Shown one piece after another: positions 15,073 through 23,581 of a stretch of 37,673 nt of DNA. The first letter of the stretch is position 1, and each line of letters begins with the position of its first letter. The notes beneath the pieces are model-generated. The model was not told the origin of the DNA. It worked only from the letters and a program-made list of their open reading frames with translations, and did not search any database. A program made the translations under genes and the position numbers. Origin of the DNA: Desulfobulbus sp. (GTDB lineage Bacteria > Desulfobacterota > Desulfobulbia > Desulfobulbales > Desulfobulbaceae); contig NZ_JAVBXR010000080.1 in NCBI RefSeq assembly GCF_030824455.1, positions 1-37,673 of the forward strand, in the 5' to 3' direction.

Positions 15073-15753
15073 TTACTTCCGCTCCAGGCTTTTGCTGGCC
15101 GCGCCGCTGGCGAGCAGCACGACAAAGGAGAGCAGAATCGACACCAGGCAGAGCGAAAGGGCCATGCGGTCGCCGCCGGGCGAGCTGGTGTATTCGTAGA
15201 TGGCCAGGGGAATGGTCTGGGTGACGCCGGGGATGTTGCCGGCGAGAATGATGGTGGCCCCGAACTCGCCCAGGCTGCGGGCAAACATCAGGGTCATGCC
15301 GGCAAACACCGCCCGGCCGGACAACGGCAAGGTGATGGTGAAAAAGGCGTCCCAACCGCCAGCCCCCAGGGTTCGGGCCGCCTGCCGATACGAAGAGTCG
15401 ACCGATTCCATGCCCAGGCGAATCGAGCGCACCAGCAGGGGAAAACCAACCACCGCCGAGGCGATGATCGCCCCGGTGAGGGTAAAGATGATTTGAATGT
15501 CCAAGCGGATCAACCAGGCGCCGATCCAGCCCCGGCGGCCGAAGAGCACCAGCAGCAGATAGCCTATCACCACCGGCGGCAGGACCAGGGGCAGGTTGAC
15601 CAGCCCCTCGATCACAGCCTTGCCGGGAATGCGGGTGTGCACCAGCAGATAGGCGACGCCAACGCCCAGGGGGGTTGCTAGCAGGGTGGCGGTGCAGGCC
15701 ACCTGGAAGGAGAGCAGGATCGCGTCAAGATCCGAGGGTTGCAAAAAGGACAT
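15073..15753 (-). CDS. modB: Molybdate ABC transporter permease ModB
   Basis: This 226-aa integral membrane protein matches ModB: LPLVLPPVVIGYLLL, SYRQAARTLGAGGWDAFFTITLP (the loop that meets the ATPase) and ARSLGEFGATIILAGNIPG. It forms the membrane channel with modC. It starts 30 bases after the modA stop and ends 2 bases before modC. Similar residues occur in the permease at 8982-9674, showing that the window encodes two related oxyanion importers. Confidence 0.95.
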   Translation of the reverse strand: MSFLQPSDLDAILLSFQVACTATLLATPLGVGVAYLLVHTRIPGKAVIEGLVNLPLVLPPVVIGYLLLVLFGRRGWIGAWLIRLDIQIIFTLTGAIIASAVVGFPLLVRSIRLGMESVDSSYRQAARTLGAGGWDAFFTITLPLSGRAVFAGMTLMFARSLGEFGATIILAGNIPGVTQTIPLAIYEYTSSPGGDRMALSLCLVSILLSFVVLLASGAASKSLERK

Positions 15754-15783
15754 GGCGTCGCCTTGGGAAACGGTGGCTGCGAA

Positions 15784-16545
15784 TTACTTCGCGGCGCTAA
15801 AACCGTATTTGAGGAACACTTTCAGCCCTTCCGGCCCGGTGAGGAAGGCGAAAAAGGCCTTGGCTTCGGCGTTCTTGGCGCCGTCAACGGTCAGGGCAAT
15901 CGGATAGGTGACCTGCGCGTACAGATCCTGCGGCGTCTCAAAGAGAATCACCGCCTGGGTCGCCATCAGGGCGTCGGTTTTGTAGACAAAGGCCCCGTCG
16001 GTCTCGCCGCGGTCGGCATAGGTCAGCGCCTGACGCACGTCCTTGGCCATCACCAGTTTCTGCCCTTCTTCCAGCTGCTTGTAAATGCCGGCCTTTTCCA
16101 TGGCCTGAGCCGCGTATTCGCCGGCGGGCACGCTTTTGGGGCTGCCGATGGCAATCTGCTTGAGTCCGACCAGATCGGCCATCTTGGTGACCGCCGGATT
16201 CTTCATGCCGACAAAAACCAGGGTGTTGGCGGCGAGAATTTTTTCGCTGGCCGGATCGATTCGTTTCTCGTCGCGGAGATAGTCCATCCACTTCTGATTG
16301 GCGGAGATGAACAGATCAGCAGGCGCGCCTTCAACGATCTGCTTGGCCAGGGTTCCCGAAGGCCCGTAGTTGGGGGTGACGGCGGCGTGTTTGCCCGAGG
16401 CCGCGAATTGGGCGGACAATTCCTTCATGGCGTCGGTCATACTGGCCGGGACCGAAATCCGAATTTCCTCGGCGGCTTGGAGGGAGGCGCTTGCCCACAG
16501 CAGGCTGGCGGCAAGCAGAACAAAGATGGTTTGCAGTTTTTTCAT
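15784..16545 (-). CDS. modA: Molybdate-binding periplasmic protein ModA
   Basis: The ATG at 16545 is chosen because AAAGGAG lies 7 bases upstream and a Sec signal peptide follows (MKKLQTIF to LQAAEE). The 253-aa protein has the ModA ligand segments SVPASMTDAMKEL, NYGPSGTLAKQIVEGAPADLFIS and TYADRGETDGAFVYKTDA. It binds molybdate (often tungstate too) in the periplasm. No ModE-like operator is visible between it and the repeat cluster upstream; it may be served by read-through from modE, 850 bases upstream on the same strand, or by an unrecognised promoter. Confidence 0.95.
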   Translation of the reverse strand: MKKLQTIFVLLAASLLWASASLQAAEEIRISVPASMTDAMKELSAQFAASGKHAAVTPNYGPSGTLAKQIVEGAPADLFISANQKWMDYLRDEKRIDPASEKILAANTLVFVGMKNPAVTKMADLVGLKQIAIGSPKSVPAGEYAAQAMEKAGIYKQLEEGQKLVMAKDVRQALTYADRGETDGAFVYKTDALMATQAVILFETPQDLYAQVTYPIALTVDGAKNAEAKAFFAFLTGPEGLKVFLKYGFSAAK

Positions 16546-16654
16546 GATAATGCTCCTTTGGGTTGGAATAGACACTCCGGCCAAGGCCAGGAGTGCGGGT
16601 GTTCGTTGTTTCGGAAGCGCTTGATTCTTAAGAAGATGCGAAGAGCTTCCGGCG

Positions 16655-16770
16655 AGGAGAAATCTCCCTTGGTTTGCAATGGCTGAGCGTAGATTGCGGG
16701 TGAGGAACGAGCCCCAACAACATCAATTGGCCGTTTATTCGTGGGTGGGCGCAACCACCTGCCCGTCCTA
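16655..16770 (+). repeat. Interspersed repeat fragment
   Basis: A short copy of the GAGGAGAAATCTC block is followed by GGTGAGGAACGAGCCCCAAC and a 58-base tail ending in CAACCACCTGCCC. The tail recurs almost unchanged at 17292-17361 in direct orientation. Confidence 0.75.
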
Positions 16771-16792
16771 CGCTAGACTTTCCTTCTCCGCC

Positions 16793-17315
16793 ATTTCGAC
16801 GAGTACCGCGAGGAGAAATCTCGCGGGGGAAGAGATGACGAAACAGGGAGCGTTACGCGGGTCATTCGCCGCACAGAGCGCGTAGGTTGCGGGTGAGGAA
16901 CGAACCCCAACAATATCAACATGTTTCCCCGTTGCCCCCCATTGTCGTTTTCGCTGGCGCCCACGCGGGCCGGCATTGCATCCTTTCGGTTTCATGACGC
17001 AAGGTTGCAATCCCACCCCTGTCTCCCTGCGGGAGGGGCATTCTTTTCTTTGCTTGCCCAAAGATAAGAAACAAAAGAAAGGGCAGCCCTGTCGCTGAGA
17101 CTACCCCGTTCGCCAAGGTGCGGAACCGGCGGGGCAATAACTCGCTGCGCTCAAACAGTTTGCCCCTTCATCCGGTTCCCCACCTCGCCGCTCGGCTCAG
17201 CGCCAACGGCCCCCCATCGTGCCCGAATACCCCTCAACGAAACAAGCCGCAGGCCGACGGGGCGATCGTCCGTGGCTACCGGGAGTGCGTTGGGGTGAGG
17301 AACGAACCCCAACAA
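16793..17315 (+). repeat. Composite repeat, left copy (inverted relative to 33118-33660)
   Basis: This copy runs in the same order as the reverse complement of 33118-33660. First comes a CGAGGAGAAATCTCGCGGGGG block, then a GTAGGTTGCGGGTGAGGAAC / CCCCAAC hairpin. A TGCATCC...GTCTCCCTGCGGG segment follows, then about 260 bases from GTCTCCCTGCGG to GTCCGTGGCTA with few mismatches. It has no credible coding capacity. It lies between modA and modE. Confidence 0.85.
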
Positions 17316-17361
17316 CATCAATTGACCGTTTATTCGTGGGGGTGAACGCAACCACCTGCCC
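17292..17361 (+). repeat. Direct repeat of 16698-16764
   Basis: GGTGAGGAACGAACCCCAAC plus the tail with CATCAATTGACCG and CAACCACCTGCCC, nearly the same as the copy 600 bases to the left. GTTGGGG...CCCCAAC forms a hairpin at its left end. Confidence 0.75.
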
Positions 17362-17390
17362 ACCAAAAAATAAACGCCGTCCGCCCAGAA

Positions 17391-18209
17391 TCAGGCAATC
17401 GCCAGCAGGACGTCGGAGGCCTTGATCACGGCGGCAATCCGCATTCCCTCTTTCAGGCCCATCTGCCGGACGCTTTCCGAGGTCAGGATCGAGGTCACGG
17501 TGTTGCCGCCGGCCAGATCAATGGTCACCTCGTCGTTGACCACCCCGGAGACGATGCGGCTGATCGCGCCCTCGAGAATGTTGCGGGCCGAGATCTTCTG
17601 TCGTTGGACCTCAAGCCCCAGCATCACCGAAGGGGCCTTGACAATGGCCAGCACCTCGGAACCGGGTTCCAGGCCAAGACGCTGCACTGAATTGTCGGTG
17701 ATCACCGAGACAATGGTGTCCTGCCCCTTGAGGGCCACAGTGACCACGCTGTTCACCGCGCCTTTTTCGATATGAGCGACATTGCCCAGCCAGACGTTGC
17801 GGGCGCTGATTTTCATTTCCATTCTCCGTAATGTTTTCAAGGTGTGCACAGCCTCTTCCGGCGAAAAATAGAAGAAGTTGAGAAAGCTGGCGAACTCTCG
17901 CTGCAGCAGACGGGCCCGCTTGATGAACTCGTGGCCGGCCTCGGTAAGCACGGTGCCGCCGCCGCCGCTGCCCCCAACCTGCCGGCTGATCAGCGGATCG
18001 GGCGAGAGGTTGTTGATGTTCTCAATCCGCTCCCAGGCCGCCTTGTAGCTCATCCCAACGCTTTTGGCGGCCTGGTTGATCGAACCGCAGGCGTGGATCT
18101 CCTCAAGCAGCGACACCACCGGATTCCTGGCCTCCGAAGAGCCAATCATGTGCTGGAGAAAAACAGAATCCGAGGCGACTGAGGTGGTTTGCGTGTGCTT
18201 GCTGACCAT
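17391..18209 (-). CDS. modE: ModE-type molybdate-responsive transcriptional regulator
   Basis: This 272-aa protein has the full ModE layout: a winged-helix N-terminus (about residues 30-115; GSINQAAKSVGMSYKAAWE is the helix-turn-helix, the wing holds GGSGGGGTVLTEAG) and two Mop domains (about 132-200 and 204-272, each beginning KISARN). ModE dimers bind molybdate and then DNA, repressing uptake genes and activating some cofactor genes. AAAGGAG precedes the ATG at 18209. A perfect CGTTAT-N11-ATAACG operator sits directly upstream, so autoregulation is likely. It lies upstream of modABC on the same strand but is separated from it by an 850-base gap filled mostly by repeats. Confidence 0.95.
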   Translation of the reverse strand: MVSKHTQTTSVASDSVFLQHMIGSSEARNPVVSLLEEIHACGSINQAAKSVGMSYKAAWERIENINNLSPDPLISRQVGGSGGGGTVLTEAGHEFIKRARLLQREFASFLNFFYFSPEEAVHTLKTLRRMEMKISARNVWLGNVAHIEKGAVNSVVTVALKGQDTIVSVITDNSVQRLGLEPGSEVLAIVKAPSVMLGLEVQRQKISARNILEGAISRIVSGVVNDEVTIDLAGGNTVTSILTSESVRQMGLKEGMRIAAVIKASDVLLAIA

Positions 18210-18228
18210 GGCGTGTGCTCCTTTTTTT

Positions 18229-18251
18229 CGTTATCCTGAAACTGAATAACG
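18229..18251 (-). promoter_or_regulatory. ModE-like operator, modE
   Basis: A perfect inverted repeat, CGTTAT-N11-ATAACG. On the minus strand it is followed directly by AAAAAAAGGAG and, 19 bases after its end, by the modE start codon. Confidence 0.8.
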
Positions 18252-18544
18252 AAATACGAAAATAATCCCTGTTTGTAAAGCACCAATCATGCCAATGAGG
18301 GACAATCGCACCATTGGTGCGTTTCAACCGGCCTGGAAGACAAGGCGGGCCAGATAAGCGCGGCGCGTTGTCGACAAAAATGAATATGCGCCGCGACATT
18401 TGTAGCATTGTTGACAATTACGGCAACGACAGGCCACTCTTTCGGCCCCCCCTGATCCAAGGTCCGCGCAACCATCAAATAACTTATCAATATCACATAA
18501 TAAAATTACAATATCGGGCAATGGCGCCGAGATTGCTTGAAGTT

Positions 18545-18568
18545 CGCTATTCCAAAAGGTATATAACG
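18545..18568 (+). promoter_or_regulatory. ModE-like operator, PF00174-like gene
   Basis: CGCTAT, 12 bases, ATAACG; ends 73 bases before the start codon at 18642. TATTCC in the left half-site is a possible -10 element. Confidence 0.65.
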
Positions 18569-18641
18569 AAAAAATTTTGGAGCCAAGGCTAGGGCAACGT
18601 CTGGCTCCGCTTGCTTCAGCACCACCCAAAGGAGAAACCCC

Positions 18642-19124
18642 ATGCACACTGCACACGACGACAAACGCGTCCCAACCGGCAACGCCGCGCCGCTTCGGGT
18701 TGTTGGCCGGGTCACGGCCCCCCTGAGCCTGTCCATCGAAGCCCTCCGCTCCATGGACTGTCTGGAAATCGACAACCTGCCGATGATCTGCGGCAGCGGC
18801 GAGCCCAAGGGCCGCATCGGCAACTGCCGGGGCGTGCTGCTGGCCGACGTGATCAATCGGGCCGAGGTGCTGGCGCCGGAACACAACGACACCAAAAAGA
18901 TGTTTGTCGTGGCCGCCTCGGACGACGGCTACAAGGCTGTTTTTTCCTGGCAGGAGATCTTCAACTCCCCCAACGGCGACAGCATTCTGGTGGTGCTCGA
19001 AAAAAACGGCCAGCCGCTGTACGACGGCTGCGGCGAGGTGGACCTGCTCTCCGGACGCGACCATCTGACCGGTCCCCGGTATGTTCGCCAGCTTAAAACC
19101 GTTGAAATTGTTCTCTTCGCGTGA
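18642..19124 (+). CDS. Small molybdopterin-oxidoreductase-fold (PF00174-like) protein
   Basis: This 160-aa protein resembles the sulfite-oxidase/YedY fold (Oxidored_molyb, PF00174) in reduced form: LPMICGSGEPKGRIGNCRGVLLADVI, with a Cys (about C47) near the position of the Mo-ligand Cys, and YKAVFSWQEIF, then GPRYVRQLKTVEI at the end. No signal peptide is present. The family's larger members bind molybdopterin; whether this short form does is uncertain. AAAGGAG precedes the ATG. A ModE-like operator precedes it and two more follow it, so it is the first gene of the Mo-responsive region. It might be a molybdopterin or oxyanion sensor or chaperone; that is speculation. Confidence 0.65.
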   Translation: MHTAHDDKRVPTGNAAPLRVVGRVTAPLSLSIEALRSMDCLEIDNLPMICGSGEPKGRIGNCRGVLLADVINRAEVLAPEHNDTKKMFVVAASDDGYKAVFSWQEIFNSPNGDSILVVLEKNGQPLYDGCGEVDLLSGRDHLTGPRYVRQLKTVEIVLFA

Positions 19125-19137
19125 TTTTTTCGCCCAC

Positions 19138-19160
19138 CGTTATTCCAAAATAACATAGCG
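19138..19160 (+). promoter_or_regulatory. ModE-like operator, distal site before TonB receptor 1
   Basis: CGTTAT, 11 bases, ATAGCG, 13 bases after the preceding stop codon. It is the first of two tandem sites before the receptor gene. Confidence 0.7.
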
Positions 19161-19255
19161 GATAGATGCGACAAAATTTCACCCGGCAAAACAACCGACA
19201 GGGGCAAACGGCGCCACCCCTGTTGCAACCAACGATCCGGTCGTTTTACGCCCGC

Positions 19256-19278
19256 CGTTATTCCGTATATTCATAACG
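19256..19278 (+). promoter_or_regulatory. ModE-like operator, proximal site before TonB receptor 1
   Basis: A perfect CGTTAT-N11-ATAACG. The run AAAAAGGAG follows at once and the ATG is 17 bases after the site, the same layout as modE. Confidence 0.8.
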
Positions 19279-19295
19279 AAAAAGGAGAGAGCAGT

Positions 19296-21362
19296 ATGCC
19301 CCACAAGAGAATCAACGCCCCACTCGTCACCGGATTGATGCTGGCTGTTTTGGCCGCGCCGTTCTCCGCGCAAGCGGCTGAAGAGCGTGCGGAGGAGCCA
19401 ACCGACGCATTGACTGACGCATTGACCGACGCCGGGGCTGGCGAATTGTCCGGCGTCTTTACCCTGGGCGAGATCGAGGTCAGCGGCAATGCCGAGGACA
19501 ACAAAAACACCACGGTTGCAAAAATCACGGCCGAGGAATTGCGCGATTTTGACCGCAACACCGTGGGCGACGCCGTCAGCCTGTTGCCGGGCGTTTCCTC
19601 CACGGTCACCGGGGCGCGGAACGAGCAAACCCTATCGGTTCGCGGTTTCGACATCAAGCATGTGCCGCTCTTTCTCGACGGCATCCCGATCTATGTGCCC
19701 TATGACGGCTACCCCGACCTGGGCCGATTCACCACCTTCGACCTCTCCGAGATTGTGGTCTCCAAGGGATTCACTTCCGTCCTGTACGGCCCCAACACCA
19801 TGGGCGGCGCCATTAACCTGGTCTCGCGCCGGCCGGAAAAACTCCTGGAGGGCAATGCCGGCATAGGCGTCAGTTCCGGCGACGCCTTCACCACCTACGC
19901 CAACGCCGGCACGAACAGGGGCTCCTGGTATCTGCAGACCGGCGGCTCCTATGTGAACAGCGACTATTTTCCGCTGGCCGATGATTTCACCGCCGTCAAA
20001 ACCGAAGACGGCGACCATCGCAACAACTCCTATCATCGGGATGAAAAGGCGAACGTCAAACTGGGCTTTACCCCCAACAGCGACGACGAATACGCCTTCA
20101 GCTACACCTACCAGCACGGCGACAAGGGCGTTCCGCCCTACACCGGGACCGATTCAAGCATAACCCCGCGCTACTGGCAGTGGCCCTATTGGGACAAACA
20201 AAGCTACTACTTCACCTCGAAAACCGATTTGGACGGCAAAGCCTATGTGAAAACAAGGGCCTATCACGACATCTTCAAAAACTCCCTGTGGAGTTACGAC
20301 GACGACACCTATACCACCATCACCAAGAAATACGCCTTCAGAAGCTGGTACGACGACTACACCAACGGCGCTTCGCTGGAACTGGGCACGCCGCTGATTC
20401 CCGACAACCTGCTCAAATTGGCGCTGCATTATAAAGTCGACGTGCACCGGGAACACAACGAAGGCGACCCCATTCAGGAATTCCGCGACCAGATGCTTTC
20501 CGCCGGCCTGGAAGACACCATCACCTTTTCCAAATCCTTCTACGCCATCGCAGGCGTCAGCTACGACACCATCGAGACCCTGGACGCGCAGAATCTCACC
20601 GCCTCCGGAACCCTCGAAGATTTCCCGATGGAAAGCACCTCCGGAGTCAACCCGCAAATCGGCTTCTTTTACCTGCCCACCGAGAAGAGCACGATCAACG
20701 TCTCGGTTTCGCAAAAAACACGCCTGCCGTCGATCAAGGACCGCTATTCCTACAAACTCGGAACCGCGCTCCCCAACCCCGATCTGGACCCTGAGCAATC
20801 GATCAACTACGAAGTCGGGTACGAAAATCGGCATCTGAAAAATTTTCGCTGGAAAGGCACGCTCTTCTTCAACGACGTCAGCGACTACATCCAGCAGGTC
20901 ACCGTGCCTGACCCGGACGACGCCAGCAAAACCAAATACCAAAATCAGAACATCGGCGAGGTCGATCTCTCCGGCGTGGAACTGGAGGTGGCCGGTTATC
21001 TGACCAACGCGCTGGAAATCGGCTGCAACTACACCTTTACCCAGGCCGAAAATCACACCGACGACACGGAACTGATCAATATCCCCGAACACAAGCTGGT
21101 CCCTTATCTCAAATACACCTTCATGGAACGGTTGAGCACCCTGATCGACGCCGAAATCTATTCAGACCGCTTTAGCTCCTCAAACGGCAAGCGGGAGGCC
21201 GACGGCTTCATGACGGCCAACGTCAAGTTCGGCTACGACTTCGGCAACGGACTCCTCGCTGAAACCGGCCTGAAAAACCTGCTGGATGAAGACTACGAAC
21301 TGGAAGAGGGCTACCCCGAACCGGGACGCACCGTCTTTGCCAATCTCCGCTACACCTTTTAA
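19296..21362 (+). CDS. TonB-dependent outer-membrane receptor 1 (ModE-box regulated)
   Basis: This 688-aa protein has a signal peptide (about 1-25, ending AQAAE), a TonB-box-like FTLGEIEVSG (about 50-59), a plug domain (about 65-170, with LSVRGFD and the YGPNTMGGAINLVSRRP ending) and a 22-strand-type beta-barrel ending in the usual aromatic residue (LRYTF). It would import a ligand across the outer membrane with energy from TonB-ExbB-ExbD. Two tandem ModE-like operators precede it, which is unusual because molybdate normally passes porins. FmdE and methyltransferase genes follow within 14 bases or by overlap. The ligand is unknown; a chelated Mo or W species is the inference. Confidence 0.93.
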   Translation: MPHKRINAPLVTGLMLAVLAAPFSAQAAEERAEEPTDALTDALTDAGAGELSGVFTLGEIEVSGNAEDNKNTTVAKITAEELRDFDRNTVGDAVSLLPGVSSTVTGARNEQTLSVRGFDIKHVPLFLDGIPIYVPYDGYPDLGRFTTFDLSEIVVSKGFTSVLYGPNTMGGAINLVSRRPEKLLEGNAGIGVSSGDAFTTYANAGTNRGSWYLQTGGSYVNSDYFPLADDFTAVKTEDGDHRNNSYHRDEKANVKLGFTPNSDDEYAFSYTYQHGDKGVPPYTGTDSSITPRYWQWPYWDKQSYYFTSKTDLDGKAYVKTRAYHDIFKNSLWSYDDDTYTTITKKYAFRSWYDDYTNGASLELGTPLIPDNLLKLALHYKVDVHREHNEGDPIQEFRDQMLSAGLEDTITFSKSFYAIAGVSYDTIETLDAQNLTASGTLEDFPMESTSGVNPQIGFFYLPTEKSTINVSVSQKTRLPSIKDRYSYKLGTALPNPDLDPEQSINYEVGYENRHLKNFRWKGTLFFNDVSDYIQQVTVPDPDDASKTKYQNQNIGEVDLSGVELEVAGYLTNALEIGCNYTFTQAENHTDDTELINIPEHKLVPYLKYTFMERLSTLIDAEIYSDRFSSSNGKREADGFMTANVKFGYDFGNGLLAETGLKNLLDEDYELEEGYPEPGRTVFANLRYTF

Positions 21363-21376
21363 CGGGAGCCCTCACC

Positions 21377-22021
21377 ATGAGCAATCAAGAAGCCTTTGAA
21401 CGCCATTTACAGGCGGCAGTCGCCTTCCACGGCCACCTCTGTCTAGGGCAGATGATCGGGGTGCGTCTGGCCATGCTGGGTTTGCGCCTGGCAGGCGTCG
21501 CCGATCCTTTGGGCGAGGACCGCAAAAAACTGATGGTCTTTGTTGAAATCGACCGCTGCGCCGCCGACGCGATCATGACCGTCACTGGTTCGCGGGTCGG
21601 CCGCCGCAGCCTCAAGATCGTGGACAACGGCAAAATGGCCGCCACCTTCCTCAACCTGGAAACCGGCGAGGCGGTGCGCATCTGCTCGCGGCCGGACGCC
21701 CAGGACAAAGCCCTGGCCCTCTATCCGAACCTGGATGAAAAAGCGGCCCAGATGCGCGCCTACCGGGAGATGGACGACGTCGACCTCTTCCAGACCACCC
21801 CGGTGCGGGTTGCGGTCAAGTGCAAGGACATGCCCGGCCGGCCCACCCGCAAGGTGCAATGCGCCGCCTGCGGCGAGACCGTGCTTGACTGCCGGGATGT
21901 GGCGTTGGACGGCCAAACCCTCTGCCGCCCCTGCGCCTCGGGCGCGACCTATTACACCGCCGAACCTGACACGGTGGAACAAACCCCGGACGCCCTCCGC
22001 CGCGAGGCCCTGATCCCATGA
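21377..22021 (+). CDS. FmdE-family protein with C-terminal zinc ribbon (copy 1)
   Basis: This 214-aa protein belongs to the FmdE family (named for formylmethanofuran dehydrogenase subunit E). The N-terminal metal-site motif is FHGHLCLG (H18, H20, C22), followed by GVRLAMLGL, VFVEIDRCAADAI and DNGKMAATF. A C-terminal zinc ribbon has CAAC (about 159) and CRPC. The family is associated with molybdenum or tungsten enzymes in methanogens, but its biochemical role is unresolved. GGGAG precedes the ATG; the gene is 14 bases after the receptor and overlaps the next gene by ATGA. The related copy at 27337-27912 has Asp in place of the second His. Confidence 0.88.
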   Translation: MSNQEAFERHLQAAVAFHGHLCLGQMIGVRLAMLGLRLAGVADPLGEDRKKLMVFVEIDRCAADAIMTVTGSRVGRRSLKIVDNGKMAATFLNLETGEAVRICSRPDAQDKALALYPNLDEKAAQMRAYREMDDVDLFQTTPVRVAVKCKDMPGRPTRKVQCAACGETVLDCRDVALDGQTLCRPCASGATYYTAEPDTVEQTPDALRREALIP

Positions 22022-22854
22022 ATCTCAGCCAAACATCGAACCCCATGCACACCCTCGACTGGAACCTGGCCTGGCAAGAGGCCCGCAAACACAAAAAGAA
22101 CGACCGCAGCGACAACAGCCACTGGAACAAACGGGCAGCCTCCTTTGCCCAGCACGCCAGAAAAAGCGCGTATGCCGAAGAGTTTCTCCGCCTGCTGGCT
22201 CCGCAACCGCAGTGGTCGGTGCTTGACGTCGGCTGCGGCGCCGGCACCCTGGCCATCCCGCTTGCCGGCATGGTGCAACAAATCACCGCCATTGATTTTT
22301 CCGACGCCATGATTGCCCTGCTCAACGCCCACTGCGTGGAACACGGGCTGAGCAACGTCGCCGCCAAGGTCATCGGCTGGGAAGACGACTGGGACCAGGC
22401 GGGCATTGCCGAACACGACGTGGCCATTGCCTCGCGCTCGCTGGTGGTCCACGACCTGCGCACCGCGTTGATGAAGTTAAACAACAAGGCCCGCCGCCGG
22501 GTGTACGTCGCCTCGCTGGTCGGCGACGGCCCCTTTGACCGCAAGATTTTCGAGGCCATTGGCCGCGAGCTGGATCGCGGCCCGGATTACATCTACGTCT
22601 ACAACCTGCTGCACCAGATGGGCATCCACGCCGAAGTCCGCTTTGTCAACCACGGCGACAGCGGTTCCACCTACAGCGACCTCGACGACGCGGTGGAAAA
22701 ATTCGGCTGGATGCTCGACGGCCTCGCGCCCGAAGAAACCGAACGGCTGCGGGGCTATTTCAGCAAACATCTGGTGAAAACAGCCAGCGGCTGGGCGCTG
22801 TCGTACCGCCGCTCCGTGCGCTGGGCCATCATCTCCTGGAGCAAAGCAGCATGA
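22018..22854 (+). CDS. SAM-dependent methyltransferase 1
   Basis: This 278-aa class I methyltransferase has motif I VLDVGCGAGTLAIPL (about residues 67-81) and an acidic post-I residue in TAIDFSDAM. The C-terminal part (about 160-278) is unlike the other two methyltransferases in the cluster and may hold a substrate-specific region. Its start overlaps the FmdE stop (ATGA) and its end overlaps methyltransferase 2 (ATGA), so these genes are tightly co-translated. The substrate is unknown. Linkage to a TonB receptor suggests modification of an imported ligand or a metallophore. Confidence 0.85.
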   Translation: MNLSQTSNPMHTLDWNLAWQEARKHKKNDRSDNSHWNKRAASFAQHARKSAYAEEFLRLLAPQPQWSVLDVGCGAGTLAIPLAGMVQQITAIDFSDAMIALLNAHCVEHGLSNVAAKVIGWEDDWDQAGIAEHDVAIASRSLVVHDLRTALMKLNNKARRRVYVASLVGDGPFDRKIFEAIGRELDRGPDYIYVYNLLHQMGIHAEVRFVNHGDSGSTYSDLDDAVEKFGWMLDGLAPEETERLRGYFSKHLVKTASGWALSYRRSVRWAIISWSKAA

Positions 22855-23495
22855 AGATCAACGCCAAGGCATTCAGCGAGATCGCCCACACCGTCTTTGC
22901 CCCCATCTACCCGGTGATTGCCGATCAGATCGTCGCCGCCACCGGCATTACCCGGGGAACCTGCCTGGACGTCGGCTGCGGCGTCGGCTCGCTGGGCGCG
23001 GCCCTGGCGCGGCGCACGGAATTGTTCGTCTATTTCTTTGATCAATCCGAGGAGATGCTGGACCTGACCGAGCACACCATTGACGAGAACGATTTGCGGG
23101 GCCGGGCCGGCACGCTGGCGGGCGAGGTTGGCTCCATCGCCCTGCCGGACGGCTCCGTGGATCTTATCGTCAGCCGGGGTTCGATCTTTTTCTGGGACGA
23201 CCTACCCCAGGCCTTCCGCGAAATCTATCGCGTCCTAGCCCCCGGCGGCCAAACCTACATCGGCGGCGGATTCGGCTCCAAGGAGCTGAAGGACTCGATC
23301 CGCCGACAGATGGCGGAGCGCGACCAAGGCGGCGACCAGGGCGGCAACCAGTTCGGCGACAAGATGCGCCGCAACCTTGGCCCGGAGATGCGCGCCCGTT
23401 GCGAGCAGGCCCTGGCCGACGCCGGGATCGCCGACTCGACGATCATCCACAGCGAAGACATTGGGTTGTGGATTGTCATACGCAAGCCGAACTGA
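22851..23495 (+). CDS. SAM-dependent methyltransferase 2
   Basis: This 214-aa class I methyltransferase has motif I CLDVGCGVGSLGAALA, FDQSEEM after it, and SLVSRGS-type residues seen as DLIVSRGSIFFWDDL. It is clearly homologous to the protein at 25779-26399: both share the segments APIY, GTCLD, FxxFLDQS-like, SRGS and LAPGGQTYIGGG / LRPGGHAYVGGG. A Gly/Asp/Gln-rich stretch near residue 160 (DQGGDQGGNQFGD) is a distinctive insertion. The start overlaps the preceding gene. The substrate is not known. Confidence 0.87.
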   Translation: MKINAKAFSEIAHTVFAPIYPVIADQIVAATGITRGTCLDVGCGVGSLGAALARRTELFVYFFDQSEEMLDLTEHTIDENDLRGRAGTLAGEVGSIALPDGSVDLIVSRGSIFFWDDLPQAFREIYRVLAPGGQTYIGGGFGSKELKDSIRRQMAERDQGGDQGGNQFGDKMRRNLGPEMRARCEQALADAGIADSTIIHSEDIGLWIVIRKPN

Positions 23496-23581
23496 AATCG
23501 GCCAACAGCGCAGCGCTACAAACACTGCGCGCGCCGATCATTCACGACCAACAATTTTCACCCGCTCACAAGGAAGGGATT

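Larger units (their letters stand above)
18210..18641. promoter_or_regulatory. Divergent regulatory region, modE / PF00174-like gene
   Basis: This 432-base, partly AT-rich gap holds a modE-proximal operator (18229-18251) and a second one (18545-18568) facing the rightward cluster. No coding frame between them is credible. Confidence 0.65.

Noticed and set aside
15739..16686. 315-codon plus-strand frame opposite modA
   Set aside because: Shadow of modA, which has a signal peptide, ribosome site and family motifs.
16546..16792. ModE-like operator before modA
   Set aside because: A CGTTGT half-site near 16604 has no matching partner at the right spacing.
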